DNA of 64,000 nt from Archangium gephyra (GCF_001027285.1 NZ_CP011509.1:8704501-8768500), one strand, 5' to 3'. Positions 27,846 to 37,026 are shown, counted from the first letter of the stretch. Made by a program: numbers and translations. The notes: generated from the letters alone by a model not told the origin.

Positions 27846-30434
27846 TCACTTCCCCTCGAGCGCGAACACGCCGTCCCAGTCCTCGGGAGGCGCCGCCGAG
27901 GCGAACTTGCGGCAGCGCTCGGCGTAGACGCCGGCCACCGGATCCTGGAAGGTCTCCGCGCCCTGCGTGAACAGCGCCAGCGCCTCGTCGAAGCGCCGCT
28001 GGTGGTACGCGGTGAGCGCCTGCTCGTAGAGCGCGAGCTGCTCCTGCATCCGCGGGGTGATCTCGCCCTTGCGGCCCACCAGCTCGTGCAGGCGCGAGGG
28101 CTCGGCCCGGTTCTTGAGCCGCACCCGGTCCACCTCGCGGAAGACATAGGCGTCCTGTGCCAGCCGCGCCGCGGTGTCCCCCACCAGCACGAAGGTGCCG
28201 TAGCCACGGTTGAGGCTCTCCAGGAACATGGAGAGCTTCACCGACTCGCCCATGACGGAGTACTTGGACTCGAAGTCGCTGCCCATGCCGCCCACCAGCA
28301 CCTCACCGCTGTCGATGCCGATGCGGCACTGCAGGTGCTGGCCGTACGTCTTGTCCCAGTACTCCTGACGCTCCGACAGCACCGTGCGCACCTTCAGCGC
28401 GGCCTCGCAGGCGTGGTGTGCGTGGCGCTCGGTGCGCACGGGCGCGCCCCAGAAGGCCATCACCGCGTCGCCAATGTACTTGTCCACCTGGCCGCGCGTG
28501 GCGCGCACCACGTCCGTCACTTCCGTCAGGTAGTCGTTGAGCAACTGGATGAGGCGCTCGGGCGTCAGCTCTTTGGAGAGCCGCGAGAAACCGTCCAGGT
28601 CACAGAAGAAGACCGTCACCTCGCGGCGCTCGGGCCGCGTCAGCAGGCGCAGGTCGCGCGTGACGAGCCGCGCCACCTCGGGGCTGACGTAGCGGCCGAG
28701 CACGTCGGTGATGAAGTGGCGCAACTGCCGCTCGGAGCGCGAGGCCTGGACGATGGTGAAGATGAAGGTGAGGCCCATGGCCAGCACCGGGCCCATCATC
28801 GCCACCCAGAGCCGATCCTTGATGAAGATGTGCCAGGCCCCCCAGGCGTAGAGCAGGCCCACCGCGCTCATGGCGCCCAGGTACATCAGCACGTCGCCGA
28901 AGGAGCGCAGGCCCCGGTTGAAGGTGAGCGCCACGAAGGCGCCGATGAAGGCCATCCCCAGCGTCAGGAAGAGATCCATCCGCGGCGTGGCGCGGGTGAT
29001 GCCCTCGGACTGCAGCAGGTTCACCAGCGACTGCGCGAGCACCGCGCCCGCGGGCGTGTACTCGCCAATGGGCGTGTGCTGGTAGTGCATCCCCTGGCGC
29101 GAGGTGTTGGTGAAGACGATGAGACGCCCCTCGATGTCGTGCACCGCCCGGGGTGGCACGCCCTCGCGCACGGCGAAGAGGTTGAGCAGCACGTTCCACG
29201 CGGGAATGGCCCGGGACACCGAGCCTCGCGAGCCTCGCCCCACCTCCGCCGCGTCCCAGCGCACCAGGCTGTAGCCGGACTCGTCCATGGGGATGGAGAA
29301 GCGATCTCCCACGTACAGCCGGCCATCGGCGTAACGCAGCTGGCGCGTGTTCGCCAGGCGCATCGCCGCCATCAGCGGCATCGACGGCAACACGTGCCGG
29401 GTGCCCTCGCGCGAGCGGTAGCTCACCAGATGGGGCACGGCCCGCACCACGCCGTCCGGCTCGGGAAGCACGGTGCTGGCCCCGTAGAGGCTCGCCGTGC
29501 CGAGCAGCGGCGCCACCGGGTGCTCCAGCTGCCGCACCTCCTCCAGCTGCGCCACGTCCAACCCCTCCACCTGCACCTCGGCCAGCGACACGAAGAGCTC
29601 GAGCGGACCCACGCGGTGCGTGTCGTCCGTGACCCGGCGCTCCTGCACCCTCGGCGGCTCGCGCACGCCCTGCTCCAGGGCGACCCGCTGGCCCTCCTGC
29701 TCACTGGCCACGCCCGCCCACACCTCGAGCGCGTTGCCCGCGGGGATGAGGTAGGCCGGACGCTGATCCGCCAACACCCGCTGCACCCGGCTCCGGGCCT
29801 CGGCCTCGTTCGGGTAGGTGCCCAGACGCACGCGGTACGGCCACAGCCGGCTGCCCGCGGGGATGCCCCGATCCAGCGACCAGGAGAAGGCCAGCAGCGA
29901 CTTCTCCGGGTGGCGATCCAACAGCTTGCGGAAGGCCTGATCGTCGTCCAGCCCCTCCAGCGCGGGCGTGCCCTGCGCGAGGCAGGCGCGCGGACTGCGC
30001 TCGGTGAAGGGGAAGTCGAGCAGCACCAGCTCCGCGCCCTCGTCGACGAGCCGGTTGGACAGCCCGCCGAGAATCTCCCGGGGCCACGGGTTGGAGGCGA
30101 TGCCGGAATGATCGTCCTGGCGCGCCTCGGCGAGCGTCTCGTCATCGAGCGCCACCACCACCACGCGATCCGAGCGCGAGGAGCGGCCCCCCAACGAGCG
30201 GGCGCGCCAATCATAGGTGCCGCGCTCCCAGGACTGCAGCAACGCCGAGGGCTGGGCCAGCAGCGCGATGGGGGTGGCGTCCTCGGAGAGCAGGGCACGC
30301 GGGACGCGATAGAAGACGAGCAGCCCCAGGATGGCGCCGAAGAGCGTGGCCTGCAGGAGCGAGTAGCCGAGCCGCTGCAGGAAGCGGAGACCGGCCGAGT
30401 AGATGGGAAGGCTTCGCACGAGAGCAGGCACCAT
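27846..30434 (-). CDS. CHASE2-type cyclase with altered active site
   Basis: An 862-residue protein. Helix 1 (about residues 24-44) is followed by a long extracytoplasmic CHASE2 domain (VVVVALDDETLAE..., ELVLLDFPF, IEGRLIVFTNTS), three membrane helices (about 490-600) and a class III cyclase domain, then a TPR-like C-terminal helix pair. The metal aspartates are present (FFCDLDGFSRL, DKYIGDAVMAFWGAP), but the usual GDTVNLASR motif reads GESVKLSMF, so the adenine-site Asp, the transition-state Asn and the Arg are replaced by Glu, Lys and Phe. Activity may be lost, altered, or dependent on a partner. It starts at ATG 30434. Confidence 0.85.
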   Translation of the reverse strand: MVPALVRSLPIYSAGLRFLQRLGYSLLQATLFGAILGLLVFYRVPRALLSEDATPIALLAQPSALLQSWERGTYDWRARSLGGRSSRSDRVVVVALDDETLAEARQDDHSGIASNPWPREILGGLSNRLVDEGAELVLLDFPFTERSPRACLAQGTPALEGLDDDQAFRKLLDRHPEKSLLAFSWSLDRGIPAGSRLWPYRVRLGTYPNEAEARSRVQRVLADQRPAYLIPAGNALEVWAGVASEQEGQRVALEQGVREPPRVQERRVTDDTHRVGPLELFVSLAEVQVEGLDVAQLEEVRQLEHPVAPLLGTASLYGASTVLPEPDGVVRAVPHLVSYRSREGTRHVLPSMPLMAAMRLANTRQLRYADGRLYVGDRFSIPMDESGYSLVRWDAAEVGRGSRGSVSRAIPAWNVLLNLFAVREGVPPRAVHDIEGRLIVFTNTSRQGMHYQHTPIGEYTPAGAVLAQSLVNLLQSEGITRATPRMDLFLTLGMAFIGAFVALTFNRGLRSFGDVLMYLGAMSAVGLLYAWGAWHIFIKDRLWVAMMGPVLAMGLTFIFTIVQASRSERQLRHFITDVLGRYVSPEVARLVTRDLRLLTRPERREVTVFFCDLDGFSRLSKELTPERLIQLLNDYLTEVTDVVRATRGQVDKYIGDAVMAFWGAPVRTERHAHHACEAALKVRTVLSERQEYWDKTYGQHLQCRIGIDSGEVLVGGMGSDFESKYSVMGESVKLSMFLESLNRGYGTFVLVGDTAARLAQDAYVFREVDRVRLKNRAEPSRLHELVGRKGEITPRMQEQLALYEQALTAYHQRRFDEALALFTQGAETFQDPVAGVYAERCRKFASAAPPEDWDGVFALEGK

Positions 30435-30527
30435 ACCGCGTTCGGCCCCCGTCCCCAGCCCTCCCGTGAGCCTGATATGCTCGCTCGCCGGGCCGTCCTT
30501 CTGGGCCGCCCTTCTGGAAAGACGCAC

Positions 30528-31394
30528 ATGAAACGCATCCTGCTGTCCGCCGCCGTGACCGCTCTCCTGCTCGCCCCCCTTGCCTGCAACTTCGACCAGC
30601 TCCTGGCCGAGAAGGTGATGGTGGGTACCCTCCTGTCCACACCGGACGTGGACGTGTCCCTGTACGCCATGGCCGGAGGCGACGCCGGCACGCTGCCCGA
30701 CGGCGGCGTCCCCGAGAACGAGCGGCTCACCATCCCGGGCCAGACGGCCGCCTTCGTCTTCCTCGCCACGCGCGACGGCGAGCAGGGCCAGCCGGAGCCC
30801 ATCACCAACGCCACCGTGCGCATCGAGACCCTGAACGGGAGCCCGATCGCCCTCGACAACAAGGGCGTGGGCACCTACGGCCTGACGAGCGCCTTCGGCG
30901 ACGAGAGCGGCGTGAAGTACCAGAACGGCGCCACCTACAACTTCGTCGCCGTGCACGACGGCAACTCGCACGTGGGCCAGGTGAAGGACGCGCCGGCCCT
31001 GGAGCGGATCGCGGCGCTCCACCCGACCGGAGGCTACGTGCGGCACGTGGCCAATCAGGGCCTCACGCTGACGCGGCCGGCGAACGGCGGCAAGGAGCGC
31101 ACGCTCGGCTTCGTCACCGTCGTCCCGGTCAGCCGCAACGGCGACAAGGGTGAGCCCACCTACACCAACATGCCGAAGGAGCCGCTGGACTTCCTCCAGC
31201 TCGTGACGGCGACGGGCGAGTGGCAGCAGGCGACCCTCTCCATCCCGGGCAGCGCCTTCCCCCAGAAGGACAGCAACTACCTCGTCGTCTTCCAGACGGC
31301 GCAGCTCGGCGGCCCGCAGTCCGACAACCTGTTCACCGGCAGCACGCTGCTGGTGGGCACCGCCGACCTGGGCCTGGTGCACACCGTGGAGTAG
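30528..31394 (+). CDS. Putative lipoprotein
   Basis: A 288-residue protein with a lipoprotein signal (KRILLSAAVTALLL then lipobox LAPLAC, cysteine near residue 20). The mature part looks beta-rich, with an Ig-like carboxypeptidase-regulatory-type stretch (TNATVRIETLNGSPIALDNKGVGTYG in parts). No catalytic motif is seen. It is divergent from the CHASE2 cyclase, with 93 bases between the starts, and convergent with the next gene. The function is unknown; outer-membrane location is likely. Confidence 0.72.
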   Translation: MKRILLSAAVTALLLAPLACNFDQLLAEKVMVGTLLSTPDVDVSLYAMAGGDAGTLPDGGVPENERLTIPGQTAAFVFLATRDGEQGQPEPITNATVRIETLNGSPIALDNKGVGTYGLTSAFGDESGVKYQNGATYNFVAVHDGNSHVGQVKDAPALERIAALHPTGGYVRHVANQGLTLTRPANGGKERTLGFVTVVPVSRNGDKGEPTYTNMPKEPLDFLQLVTATGEWQQATLSIPGSAFPQKDSNYLVVFQTAQLGGPQSDNLFTGSTLLVGTADLGLVHTVE

Positions 31395-31406
31395 TGCCCG
31401 CCTTCC

Positions 31407-32651
31407 CTACCCCGCTTCCACCTCGAGCTCGAGCTTGCCCTCGAGCTTGAGGCGCAGCAGGTGGCCCGCGAAGCGCTCGGACTCCTCGCGCGTGAGGACT
31501 CCGCGGAAGCCCGGGCCCTCGGCCACCTCCACTTCCATCACCGGCCCGCGCTGCAGCAGGCGGAAGAAGTCCTCACCACCCTCGGGGCGCGGGACGAAGA
31601 TGGGCAGGAACCCCTTCACGGGCAGCACCTCGCCCGGCGCGCGCACCCGAGCCACCAGGGCCGGAGCCTCCGGGCGCACCTCCGCCGGCACCACGCCCTC
31701 CTCCGGGTAGAGCGGCGCGGGCGGGAGCGCCACATCCTCGGTGGAGTCGTCGAAGAGGAACCCGTGACGCGAGGGAATGCGCCCGGCGAAGAGGTACAGC
31801 AGCAGCAAGGGAGCATCCCCGCCCACCCGCTCCACATGGAGGATGGCGCGCGTGGCCCCCACCTTGCGCAGCAGCAGCCTCAACCGGGGAGGCGACCCGG
31901 CCAGGTAGCGCCGCACCCTGTCCTTCACGGTGGAGCGGATCTCCTCGAAGGCCGCCTGGAAGCGCGCCTCGCTCTCGGCCTCTTCTTCCGCGAGCGCCTC
32001 GCGCGCCCGCGCCAGCTTCTCCTCGGCCTGGCGCAGGAAGTCCCGCATGGGCGCATCCACCGAGGTGAGCGCCGGCTCCACCGCCGGGGACGGTTCCACC
32101 GAAGCGGCCCGCTCCTGACTCGCCGCCCGCACCGCGCCCACCAGGAAGGAGCCCTGCTGATCCAACCGCTCGCGCTCCTCCTGGAAGCGTGCCCGCGCGG
32201 CGGCATACGCCTGCCGCAGCTCGAGCCAGGCCTCATAGGCGGGCTCCAGCGTCTCCAGGTCACGCACCCGGGCCAGGGCCCCGCGCGTCACGGCCTCCGC
32301 GGACGCCCCAGGCGCTCCCGGCACGCTCCCGGCACGAGCCACGGGCACCTCACCCACGCCACCCACCGCGGGCAGATCCCGCGGCGTGTCCCGGCGCTGC
32401 GAGGACACATGCCCGGGCTCCTGGGCCGCTGGCCGGCGGGGCCGCACGGGCGCGGGGAGCGGGCTGCCCTCCTCCCACGCCCCATCGATGGCGGCCATCT
32501 CCCTCGGCGTGTCGCGACGCAGCGGCGAGACCTCGCGCCGCGTCACACCCCGTGCCCGGACGGGAGCGTCCCCCTTGGGGTCCGCACCGGAGGCGCCCTT
32601 GCCTGCCCGGCCCTTGCCACTGGCCGGCTTGCGTTCCTTCCTCGACGTCAC
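31407..32651 (-). CDS. Hypothetical protein with coiled coil
   Basis: A 414-residue protein. The first about 110 residues are Arg/Pro/Ala-rich and contain a twice-occurring RRDTPRxxxA motif (RRDTPREMAA and RRDTPRDLPA). A long helical charged middle (LREQAEEKLARAREALAEEEAESEA-like) precedes a beta-rich C-terminal domain with GRIPSRHGFLFDDSTEDV. No family was recognised. Similar coiled-coil proteins occur in myxobacteria without known role, which is from general knowledge. It is a single gene, separated from the next by 119 bases. Confidence 0.65.
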   Translation of the reverse strand: MTSRKERKPASGKGRAGKGASGADPKGDAPVRARGVTRREVSPLRRDTPREMAAIDGAWEEGSPLPAPVRPRRPAAQEPGHVSSQRRDTPRDLPAVGGVGEVPVARAGSVPGAPGASAEAVTRGALARVRDLETLEPAYEAWLELRQAYAAARARFQEERERLDQQGSFLVGAVRAASQERAASVEPSPAVEPALTSVDAPMRDFLRQAEEKLARAREALAEEEAESEARFQAAFEEIRSTVKDRVRRYLAGSPPRLRLLLRKVGATRAILHVERVGGDAPLLLLYLFAGRIPSRHGFLFDDSTEDVALPPAPLYPEEGVVPAEVRPEAPALVARVRAPGEVLPVKGFLPIFVPRPEGGEDFFRLLQRGPVMEVEVAEGPGFRGVLTREESERFAGHLLRLKLEGKLELEVEAG

Positions 32652-32770
32652 GCCGCGAGCTCCCGCATGGACTTGGAGTGTACCGCCTGGAAAGCCGAAG
32701 GGGCGACCCGGTGTGAGCGGATCGCCCCTCGACGGCCGCCCGGGTCACGGGCGGAGTACGGACAACGCCA

Positions 32771-33043
32771 TCAGGCGCCGCGGGACACGGACTCGGGGCG
32801 CTGCTGGCCGGTGCCGTTGGACAGCGCGTCCCCGCCCTGCAGCCGGTTGCGCAGATCACCGCGCAGCTCGGCACCGGGCTTGGGCGCCATCAGCAGGCCG
32901 AGGCCCGCGCCCACCAGCATGCCCACGGAGAAGGCGCCCAGCGCGGGCAACAGCCAGTCCGTGGGGCCCTTCTTCGTCTCGAGGCCGATCAGCTCGAGCA
33001 GATCGTCCCTCTCCATCTTCTTCAGATCCTTGGCGCTGAACAT
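32771..33043 (-). CDS. YtxH-like small membrane protein
   Basis: A 90-residue protein with one Gly-rich helix (LGAFSVGMLVGAGLGLLMAP, about residues 35-54) followed by KPGAELRGDLRNRL, the YtxH-type pattern in which a glycine-rich membrane span is followed by APKSGxExR. It is the last gene of a five-gene run of small membrane proteins. ATG 33043 has GGAG 8 bases upstream. Confidence 0.75.
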   Translation of the reverse strand: MFSAKDLKKMERDDLLELIGLETKKGPTDWLLPALGAFSVGMLVGAGLGLLMAPKPGAELRGDLRNRLQGGDALSNGTGQQRPESVSRGA

Positions 33044-33083
33044 CGCGGGCGCTCCATGTGTGGCGGGTGGGAAGGCAAGTCAA

Positions 33084-33524
33084 TCACACCTGGGAACCCT
33101 GGGGGCGGTCCGAAGCACCACCGGCGTTGCCAGTTCCAGCCATGCGGGCCCCCGTCTCGACGCCGTGCAGCGCCGCCTCGGCCATGCCGATGAGCTCGTC
33201 CTTGACCATGGGCAGCGCCGCCAGCCGCACGCCCAACCGCAGCAGCCGTCCCGTGGTGCGCGTGAAGAGGCCACCGCCGAGCACGTAGCCCACGCCGAGC
33301 GCCGCGGCCATCATCAGGTACGGATTGCGATCCACGCGGCCCTTGAGGTCCAACGTGTCCTGCAGGTCCGTCACCGCGCCGCGCGCGTCATCCCACAGCT
33401 GCTGCGCGTCCGAGCCGATCCGGTCCACCTTATGGCCGAAGCCCGCCTGCCCCTCATTGCCCTGCGCCTGGCTGCCGTTGGAAGACGGGCCGCCATTGCC
33501 CGGGTTGCTCTGGAAGGTCGTCAT
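33084..33524 (-). CDS. Small membrane protein, unknown
   Basis: A 146-residue protein. The N-terminal 60 residues are Gly/Asn/Gln-rich and disordered, then come an amphipathic helix (DAQQLWDDARGAVTDLQD) and RNPYLMMAAALGVGYVLGGGLF, a Gly-rich membrane helix like those of its neighbours, then LGVRLAALPMVKDELIG. A GGAG stands 7 bases before ATG 33524. It probably belongs to the same transcript as the YqjD/YqjE-like genes. Confidence 0.7.
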   Translation of the reverse strand: MTTFQSNPGNGGPSSNGSQAQGNEGQAGFGHKVDRIGSDAQQLWDDARGAVTDLQDTLDLKGRVDRNPYLMMAAALGVGYVLGGGLFTRTTGRLLRLGVRLAALPMVKDELIGMAEAALHGVETGARMAGTGNAGGASDRPQGSQV

Positions 33525-33561
33525 GTAGGAACTCCGATGCGTCGAGAAAACGGTGACGGGC

Positions 33562-33762
33562 TCAGCGGCGCGAGGCGATGCGGCCGATGATGAAGCCCAC
33601 GGCCACGGCGCCCAGCAGGCAGGTGCCCGGGTTGGCGCGGATGAAGCTCACCACGCGCGTGTTCGCGTCCTCCAGGTTGCGCCGCGCCTCATCGAGTTGC
33701 GGCAGGAGGTTCTCCTGGAGCTGGCGGGCCTTGTCCTGCAACTGCTGCGGGTTGACGTCCAT
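33562..33762 (-). CDS. YqjD/ElaB-like (DUF883) small protein
   Basis: A 66-residue protein: an amphipathic helix with QDKARQLQENLLPQLDEARRN, then a C-terminal membrane tail FIRANPGTCLLGAVAVGFIIGRIASRR (last 26 residues). The order 'RxNP - glycine-rich helix - RR end' is the DUF883 pattern of E. coli YqjD/ElaB, inner-membrane tail anchors reported to bind ribosomes in stationary phase. ATG 33762 was used because the longer open frame has no ribosome site. Confidence 0.72.
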   Translation of the reverse strand: MDVNPQQLQDKARQLQENLLPQLDEARRNLEDANTRVVSFIRANPGTCLLGAVAVGFIIGRIASRR

Positions 33763-33814
33763 GGAAACCGTCTCCTCTCGGGGTGTTGAAGGGTGGTTGC
33801 GAAGATGGGGCGTC

Positions 33815-34036
33815 TCAGCGCCTTTGGCTATTGCCGATGAGGAAGCCGATGAAAAAAGCCGCCCCCACGCACGTGTAGGGCCGCTCGCGCACCCACTGGC
33901 GCCAGTCCGTGCGCCGCGCCACCTCCTCGCGCAGCTCGCCCACGGACAGGGCCAGCTCGGCGCGGGTGCGTTCGATCTCCGCGCGGATCTGCTCGGACGT
34001 CTGGGGCACGACACGCGCCTTGCCGTCAGCGGCCAT
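33815..34036 (-). CDS. DUF3618/YqjD-like small membrane protein
   Basis: A 73-residue protein. IRAEIERTRAELALSVGELREEV is the DUF3618 helix, followed by WVRERPYTCVGAAFFIGFLIG and a terminal QRR, again the YqjD-like tail. Its start lies inside the preceding gene (11-base overlap), and GGGAGG is 6 bases upstream of ATG 34036, so the two are translated together. Confidence 0.78.
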   Translation of the reverse strand: MAADGKARVVPQTSEQIRAEIERTRAELALSVGELREEVARRTDWRQWVRERPYTCVGAAFFIGFLIGNSQRR

Positions 34037-34508
34037 GGCCGGCCTCCCCGGGAAGTGTCGCGGGCTGGACCGCCGGAACCGGAACCGGAACCGGCGTCTG
34101 ATGCGCGAGCGCCGTCACACTGCGGTTGAGCTCCTGAGCGGTGTCATTCATGAGCCGGAAACCCTTGAGCCGCGAGGCGGCGCGCGCGATGCCCAGGCCG
34201 CCCCCCACGAGGTTGACGGCGCCCACCAGCGCGAGCGAGCCGTCCCAGCCGATCCACCGGGCCAGGAAGGCGGACAGCGCCGCGCACAGGAAGGCGTACC
34301 CCACCAGCACGAAGGGCACGAAGGCGGCGATGCGCGCCACATCCGAGCCCATGACGCGCGCGTCCTCCATCAACTCCACGCGCGCCAGCGTGAGGTGCTG
34401 AGTCACCAGTTTGCTGAAACCATCCGTCAAGCGCCCGAGGAGCGCGCTCAATCCGCGCTCCGTCTGTTCGGTGCCCAAGCCCATCTGCTCCCCAGCCGTC
34501 GCTCTCAT
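34026..34508 (-). CDS. YqjE-like phage-holin-superfamily protein (DUF1469)
   Basis: A 160-residue membrane protein. An amphipathic N-terminus (LSALLGRLTDGFSKLVTQHLTLARVEL) is followed by two hydrophobic helices (about 58-84 and 88-108). This is the DUF1469 'holin superfamily III' pattern, represented by E. coli YqjE, which is encoded next to YqjD. It is not part of a phage here. It is the first gene of the five-gene operon 34508-32771. Confidence 0.78.
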   Translation of the reverse strand: MRATAGEQMGLGTEQTERGLSALLGRLTDGFSKLVTQHLTLARVELMEDARVMGSDVARIAAFVPFVLVGYAFLCAALSAFLARWIGWDGSLALVGAVNLVGGGLGIARAASRLKGFRLMNDTAQELNRSVTALAHQTPVPVPVPAVQPATLPGEAGHGR

Positions 34509-34580
34509 TCGGAGGTCCCAACGTAGGATCCTCCCTTTCTCCGCGACAACCCCGCCACGGAGGAATCTGTCCGGCGTTCG

Positions 34581-35381
34581 TCAGCGTCGGCCATCCGACG
34601 GACCGGAGGTCCTCAGGCTAACCGATGAGCTCCACCGGTGCCGAGAGGGGGGCCGGGCTTCCAGGGACGCCTCGAAGCGCATCACCAGGGGAAGATGATC
34701 CGAGGCCACCGCCGAGAGCGGCGTGCGGTGGGCCTGGAGGGCCAGCGGCTTCACGCCCGCGTCCACGTAGATGCGATCCAACCGCAGCATCGGGAGACGG
34801 GAGTGGTAGGTGCGCACCCGGCTGCCCAGTTCCAGGGCCACGTCGTGGATGGCCTGGCGCACCAGCCCGGGCACCGCACCGGGGCCCCAATAGTTGAAGT
34901 CTCCACACACGACGACCGGATCATTCCGCACGGCGTCGCGCAGGATGTCGGAGGACAGCAGCAGCGCTTCCTGGCGGCGGCGCTCGCTCATGCTCAGGCC
35001 CAGGTGCAGGCAGAAGACATGGAGCTGCCGGCCGTTGCCCAGATCCAGGTCACAGCGCAGGGCGCCCCGGGGCTCGCGGCGAGGCACGCTCAGGTCGTAG
35101 TTCTTCGACTTGAGGATGGGCAGCCGCGAGAGGATGGCGTTGCCATAGCGGCGGCCATTGCGCACCACGTTGGGCCCGAAGGCCATGTGCAGCCCGAGCA
35201 GGTCCGCCAGGTGCTCGGGCTGATCCTCGCGGGACGTCACCCCCCGGTAGTCCCCCACTTCCTGCAGGGCGATGACGTCCGCGTTGATCTCTCGCAACAC
35301 GTCACCCACGCGGTTGAGGTCGAAGTGACCATCCGTCCCGATACCGCTGTGGATGTTGTAGGAGACGAGCGTCAGCTCCAC
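34581..35381 (-). CDS. Endonuclease/exonuclease/phosphatase family protein
   Basis: A 266-residue EEP-fold hydrolase. Landmarks: VSYNIHSGIG with the metal-site Asn, IALQEVGDYRG with the catalytic Glu, FCLHLGLS, VVCGDFNYWGPG, RLDRIYV, and the closing ASDHLPLVMRF. All metal and catalytic residues of the fold are present. There is no signal peptide. Members act on nucleic acids, phospholipids or inositol phosphates, and the substrate here is not predictable. GTG 35381 was used; it is 21 bases from the next gene on the same strand. Confidence 0.87.
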   Translation of the reverse strand: MELTLVSYNIHSGIGTDGHFDLNRVGDVLREINADVIALQEVGDYRGVTSREDQPEHLADLLGLHMAFGPNVVRNGRRYGNAILSRLPILKSKNYDLSVPRREPRGALRCDLDLGNGRQLHVFCLHLGLSMSERRRQEALLLSSDILRDAVRNDPVVVCGDFNYWGPGAVPGLVRQAIHDVALELGSRVRTYHSRLPMLRLDRIYVDAGVKPLALQAHRTPLSAVASDHLPLVMRFEASLEARPPSRHRWSSSVSLRTSGPSDGRR

Positions 35382-35402
35382 GTGTTGCCTGCTCCCGGGC
35401 GA

Positions 35403-35867
35403 CTAGCCCTGCACGAGCCGCATGCGCTGCGCGGCCAGACGGGCCGCTTCCATGGGCAGCGACAGCAGCCGCCCCGTGGCCTTGGTGGCGTCCTGGATGC
35501 CCGACTGGAGGGCGCGGAACTGGCGCAGGGCCTCGTCGAACACGTCCCGCAGCCCCGTGCGCGAGAGCAGCACCGGCTCCTCGGACATGGGCAGCGCGCC
35601 GATGGGCTGGCCCCGGTTGGTGGCGGTGGGCTTCACCGGTGCGTTGGCGGACAGTCCCGCCAGTGCCTCGAGCTGCGCGTTCATGGCGCGCACCTGGAAC
35701 ATCTCCTCCGTCTCCGCATGGTTGCGGCCGTAGTGGAGCTCCTTGTCGGATCGGCGCTCCACCGCGTGCCGCGCGGACAGGGCCTGCTTGTCCCGGCGGC
35801 GCACCCCACGGGCCGGAGTCGACGTCTTGGGTGCGTTGAAGTGCTCGAAACGGAAGTTGCGCGGCAT
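35403..35867 (-). CDS. Hypothetical protein
   Basis: A 154-residue soluble protein with a basic N-terminus (RNFRFEHFNAP, RRRDKQALSARHAVERR) and a helical C-terminus. No family was recognised. ATG 35867 has GGGAG about 8 bases upstream. It may be cotranscribed with the EEP-family gene. Confidence 0.6.
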   Translation of the reverse strand: MPRNFRFEHFNAPKTSTPARGVRRRDKQALSARHAVERRSDKELHYGRNHAETEEMFQVRAMNAQLEALAGLSANAPVKPTATNRGQPIGALPMSEEPVLLSRTGLRDVFDEALRQFRALQSGIQDATKATGRLLSLPMEAARLAAQRMRLVQG

Positions 35868-36105
35868 CCGATTATCTCCCCCTCAGAAACAGAAAACGGA
35901 TGACGCGCAAGCTAGGGAGCCATGCGAGCGGAGGGAACTTTGAAGCTCACATGGGCCCGCTCGTCCGCTTGCTCCTCGAAGGACGGAGCATGCGCCTTCC
36001 CTCCTTCTGGTAGTCGGCGCTGACAGCCACGCGGCGGACATTCCGGGGGTTGTCGCTGTCGGCATTCGTTGACGCGTCCCCCTTCCGCACGCATATCTCG
36101 CGACC

Positions 36106-37017
36106 GTGCACATCGCCCCCCTCAGAAGGCTTCCGTTCCTCCTGTTGGCCCTCGGCCTGTCCGCTCTCGCCGCCGAGGAGCGTCCCCTTCTCTCCCTCCA
36201 GCCCGCCGTGGCCCGGCCGGGCGACCCGGTGCTCGTCACCGTTCGCGGCCTCACCCAGGTGCCCACCGGGACGCTCGGGGAGCGCCCCCTGCGCTTCTAT
36301 CCGACGCGCGAGGGCTTCCAGGCCCTCAGCGGCCTTCCGGTGGAGCTGACGCCGGGACCGGTGCCGGTGAAGGTGTCGGTACCCGCCCAGGGGCTCATCG
36401 CGCCCGCGGAGCTCACGGGCACGCTGGACGTGGTGGCCGCGGGCTGGCCGTCGCGCACGCTGAAGGTGGCCAACAAGTTCACCGTGAAGAAGCCCGAGCC
36501 GGCGGTGCAGGCGCGCATGGAGGCGGACAGGGCCGCCTTCGCCGCCGCCTTCGCGCAGGCCTTCGTCGCGCCCGTCTTCAAGGAGAACTTCGCCTGGCCG
36601 CGCCAGGACAGCATCACCGCGCCCTATGGAGATCTGCGCACCTACAACGGCAAGAAGCAGAGCCAGCACTACGGCACCGACATCCGCGGCGCCACGGGCA
36701 CGCCCGTGTACGCGGCCAACGCGGGCACGGTGGTGATGTCGCGGGATGCGTACGCCTCGGGCAACACGGTGCTCGTGCACCACGGCGCGGGCCTCTACAC
36801 CGCCTACTTCCACCTGTCCGCCATGGACGTGAAGGACGGCGATCGCGTGGAGCGCGGCCAGCTGCTGGGCAAGGTGGGCGCCACCGGCCGCGTCACCGGC
36901 CCCCACCTCCACTGGGGCGTGAAGGTGGATGACATGTGGGTGGACGGCGAGACGCTGCTCAAGCTCGACTTCACCGGCGAGCCCGCCCCCGCGGTCACCC
37001 AGCGTGACAAGGAGTAA
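36106..37017 (+). CDS. M23 family metallopeptidase
   Basis: A 303-residue LytM/M23 endopeptidase. A signal peptide (LLALGLSALA, cleavage near residue 23) is followed by a beta-sandwich domain (about 25-150). The catalytic domain has HYGTDIRG (zinc His/Asp), HHGAGLYTAYFHL and PHLHWGV (HxH). It would act on peptidoglycan cross-links in the periplasm. GTG 36106 opens the gene. It converges with the BKACE gene across 9 bases. Confidence 0.88.
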   Translation: MHIAPLRRLPFLLLALGLSALAAEERPLLSLQPAVARPGDPVLVTVRGLTQVPTGTLGERPLRFYPTREGFQALSGLPVELTPGPVPVKVSVPAQGLIAPAELTGTLDVVAAGWPSRTLKVANKFTVKKPEPAVQARMEADRAAFAAAFAQAFVAPVFKENFAWPRQDSITAPYGDLRTYNGKKQSQHYGTDIRGATGTPVYAANAGTVVMSRDAYASGNTVLVHHGAGLYTAYFHLSAMDVKDGDRVERGQLLGKVGATGRVTGPHLHWGVKVDDMWVDGETLLKLDFTGEPAPAVTQRDKE

Positions 37018-37026
37018 GGCTCGGGC

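Noticed and set aside
28002-30527. Upstream extension of the lipoprotein frame (30528-31394)
   Set aside because: The extension lies antisense to the CHASE2 cyclase and carries no motif; the lipoprotein signal starts at ATG 30528.
34026-34508. Phage holin or prophage remnant
   Set aside because: The DUF1469 protein sits in a housekeeping-like small-membrane-protein operon with no phage structural genes.
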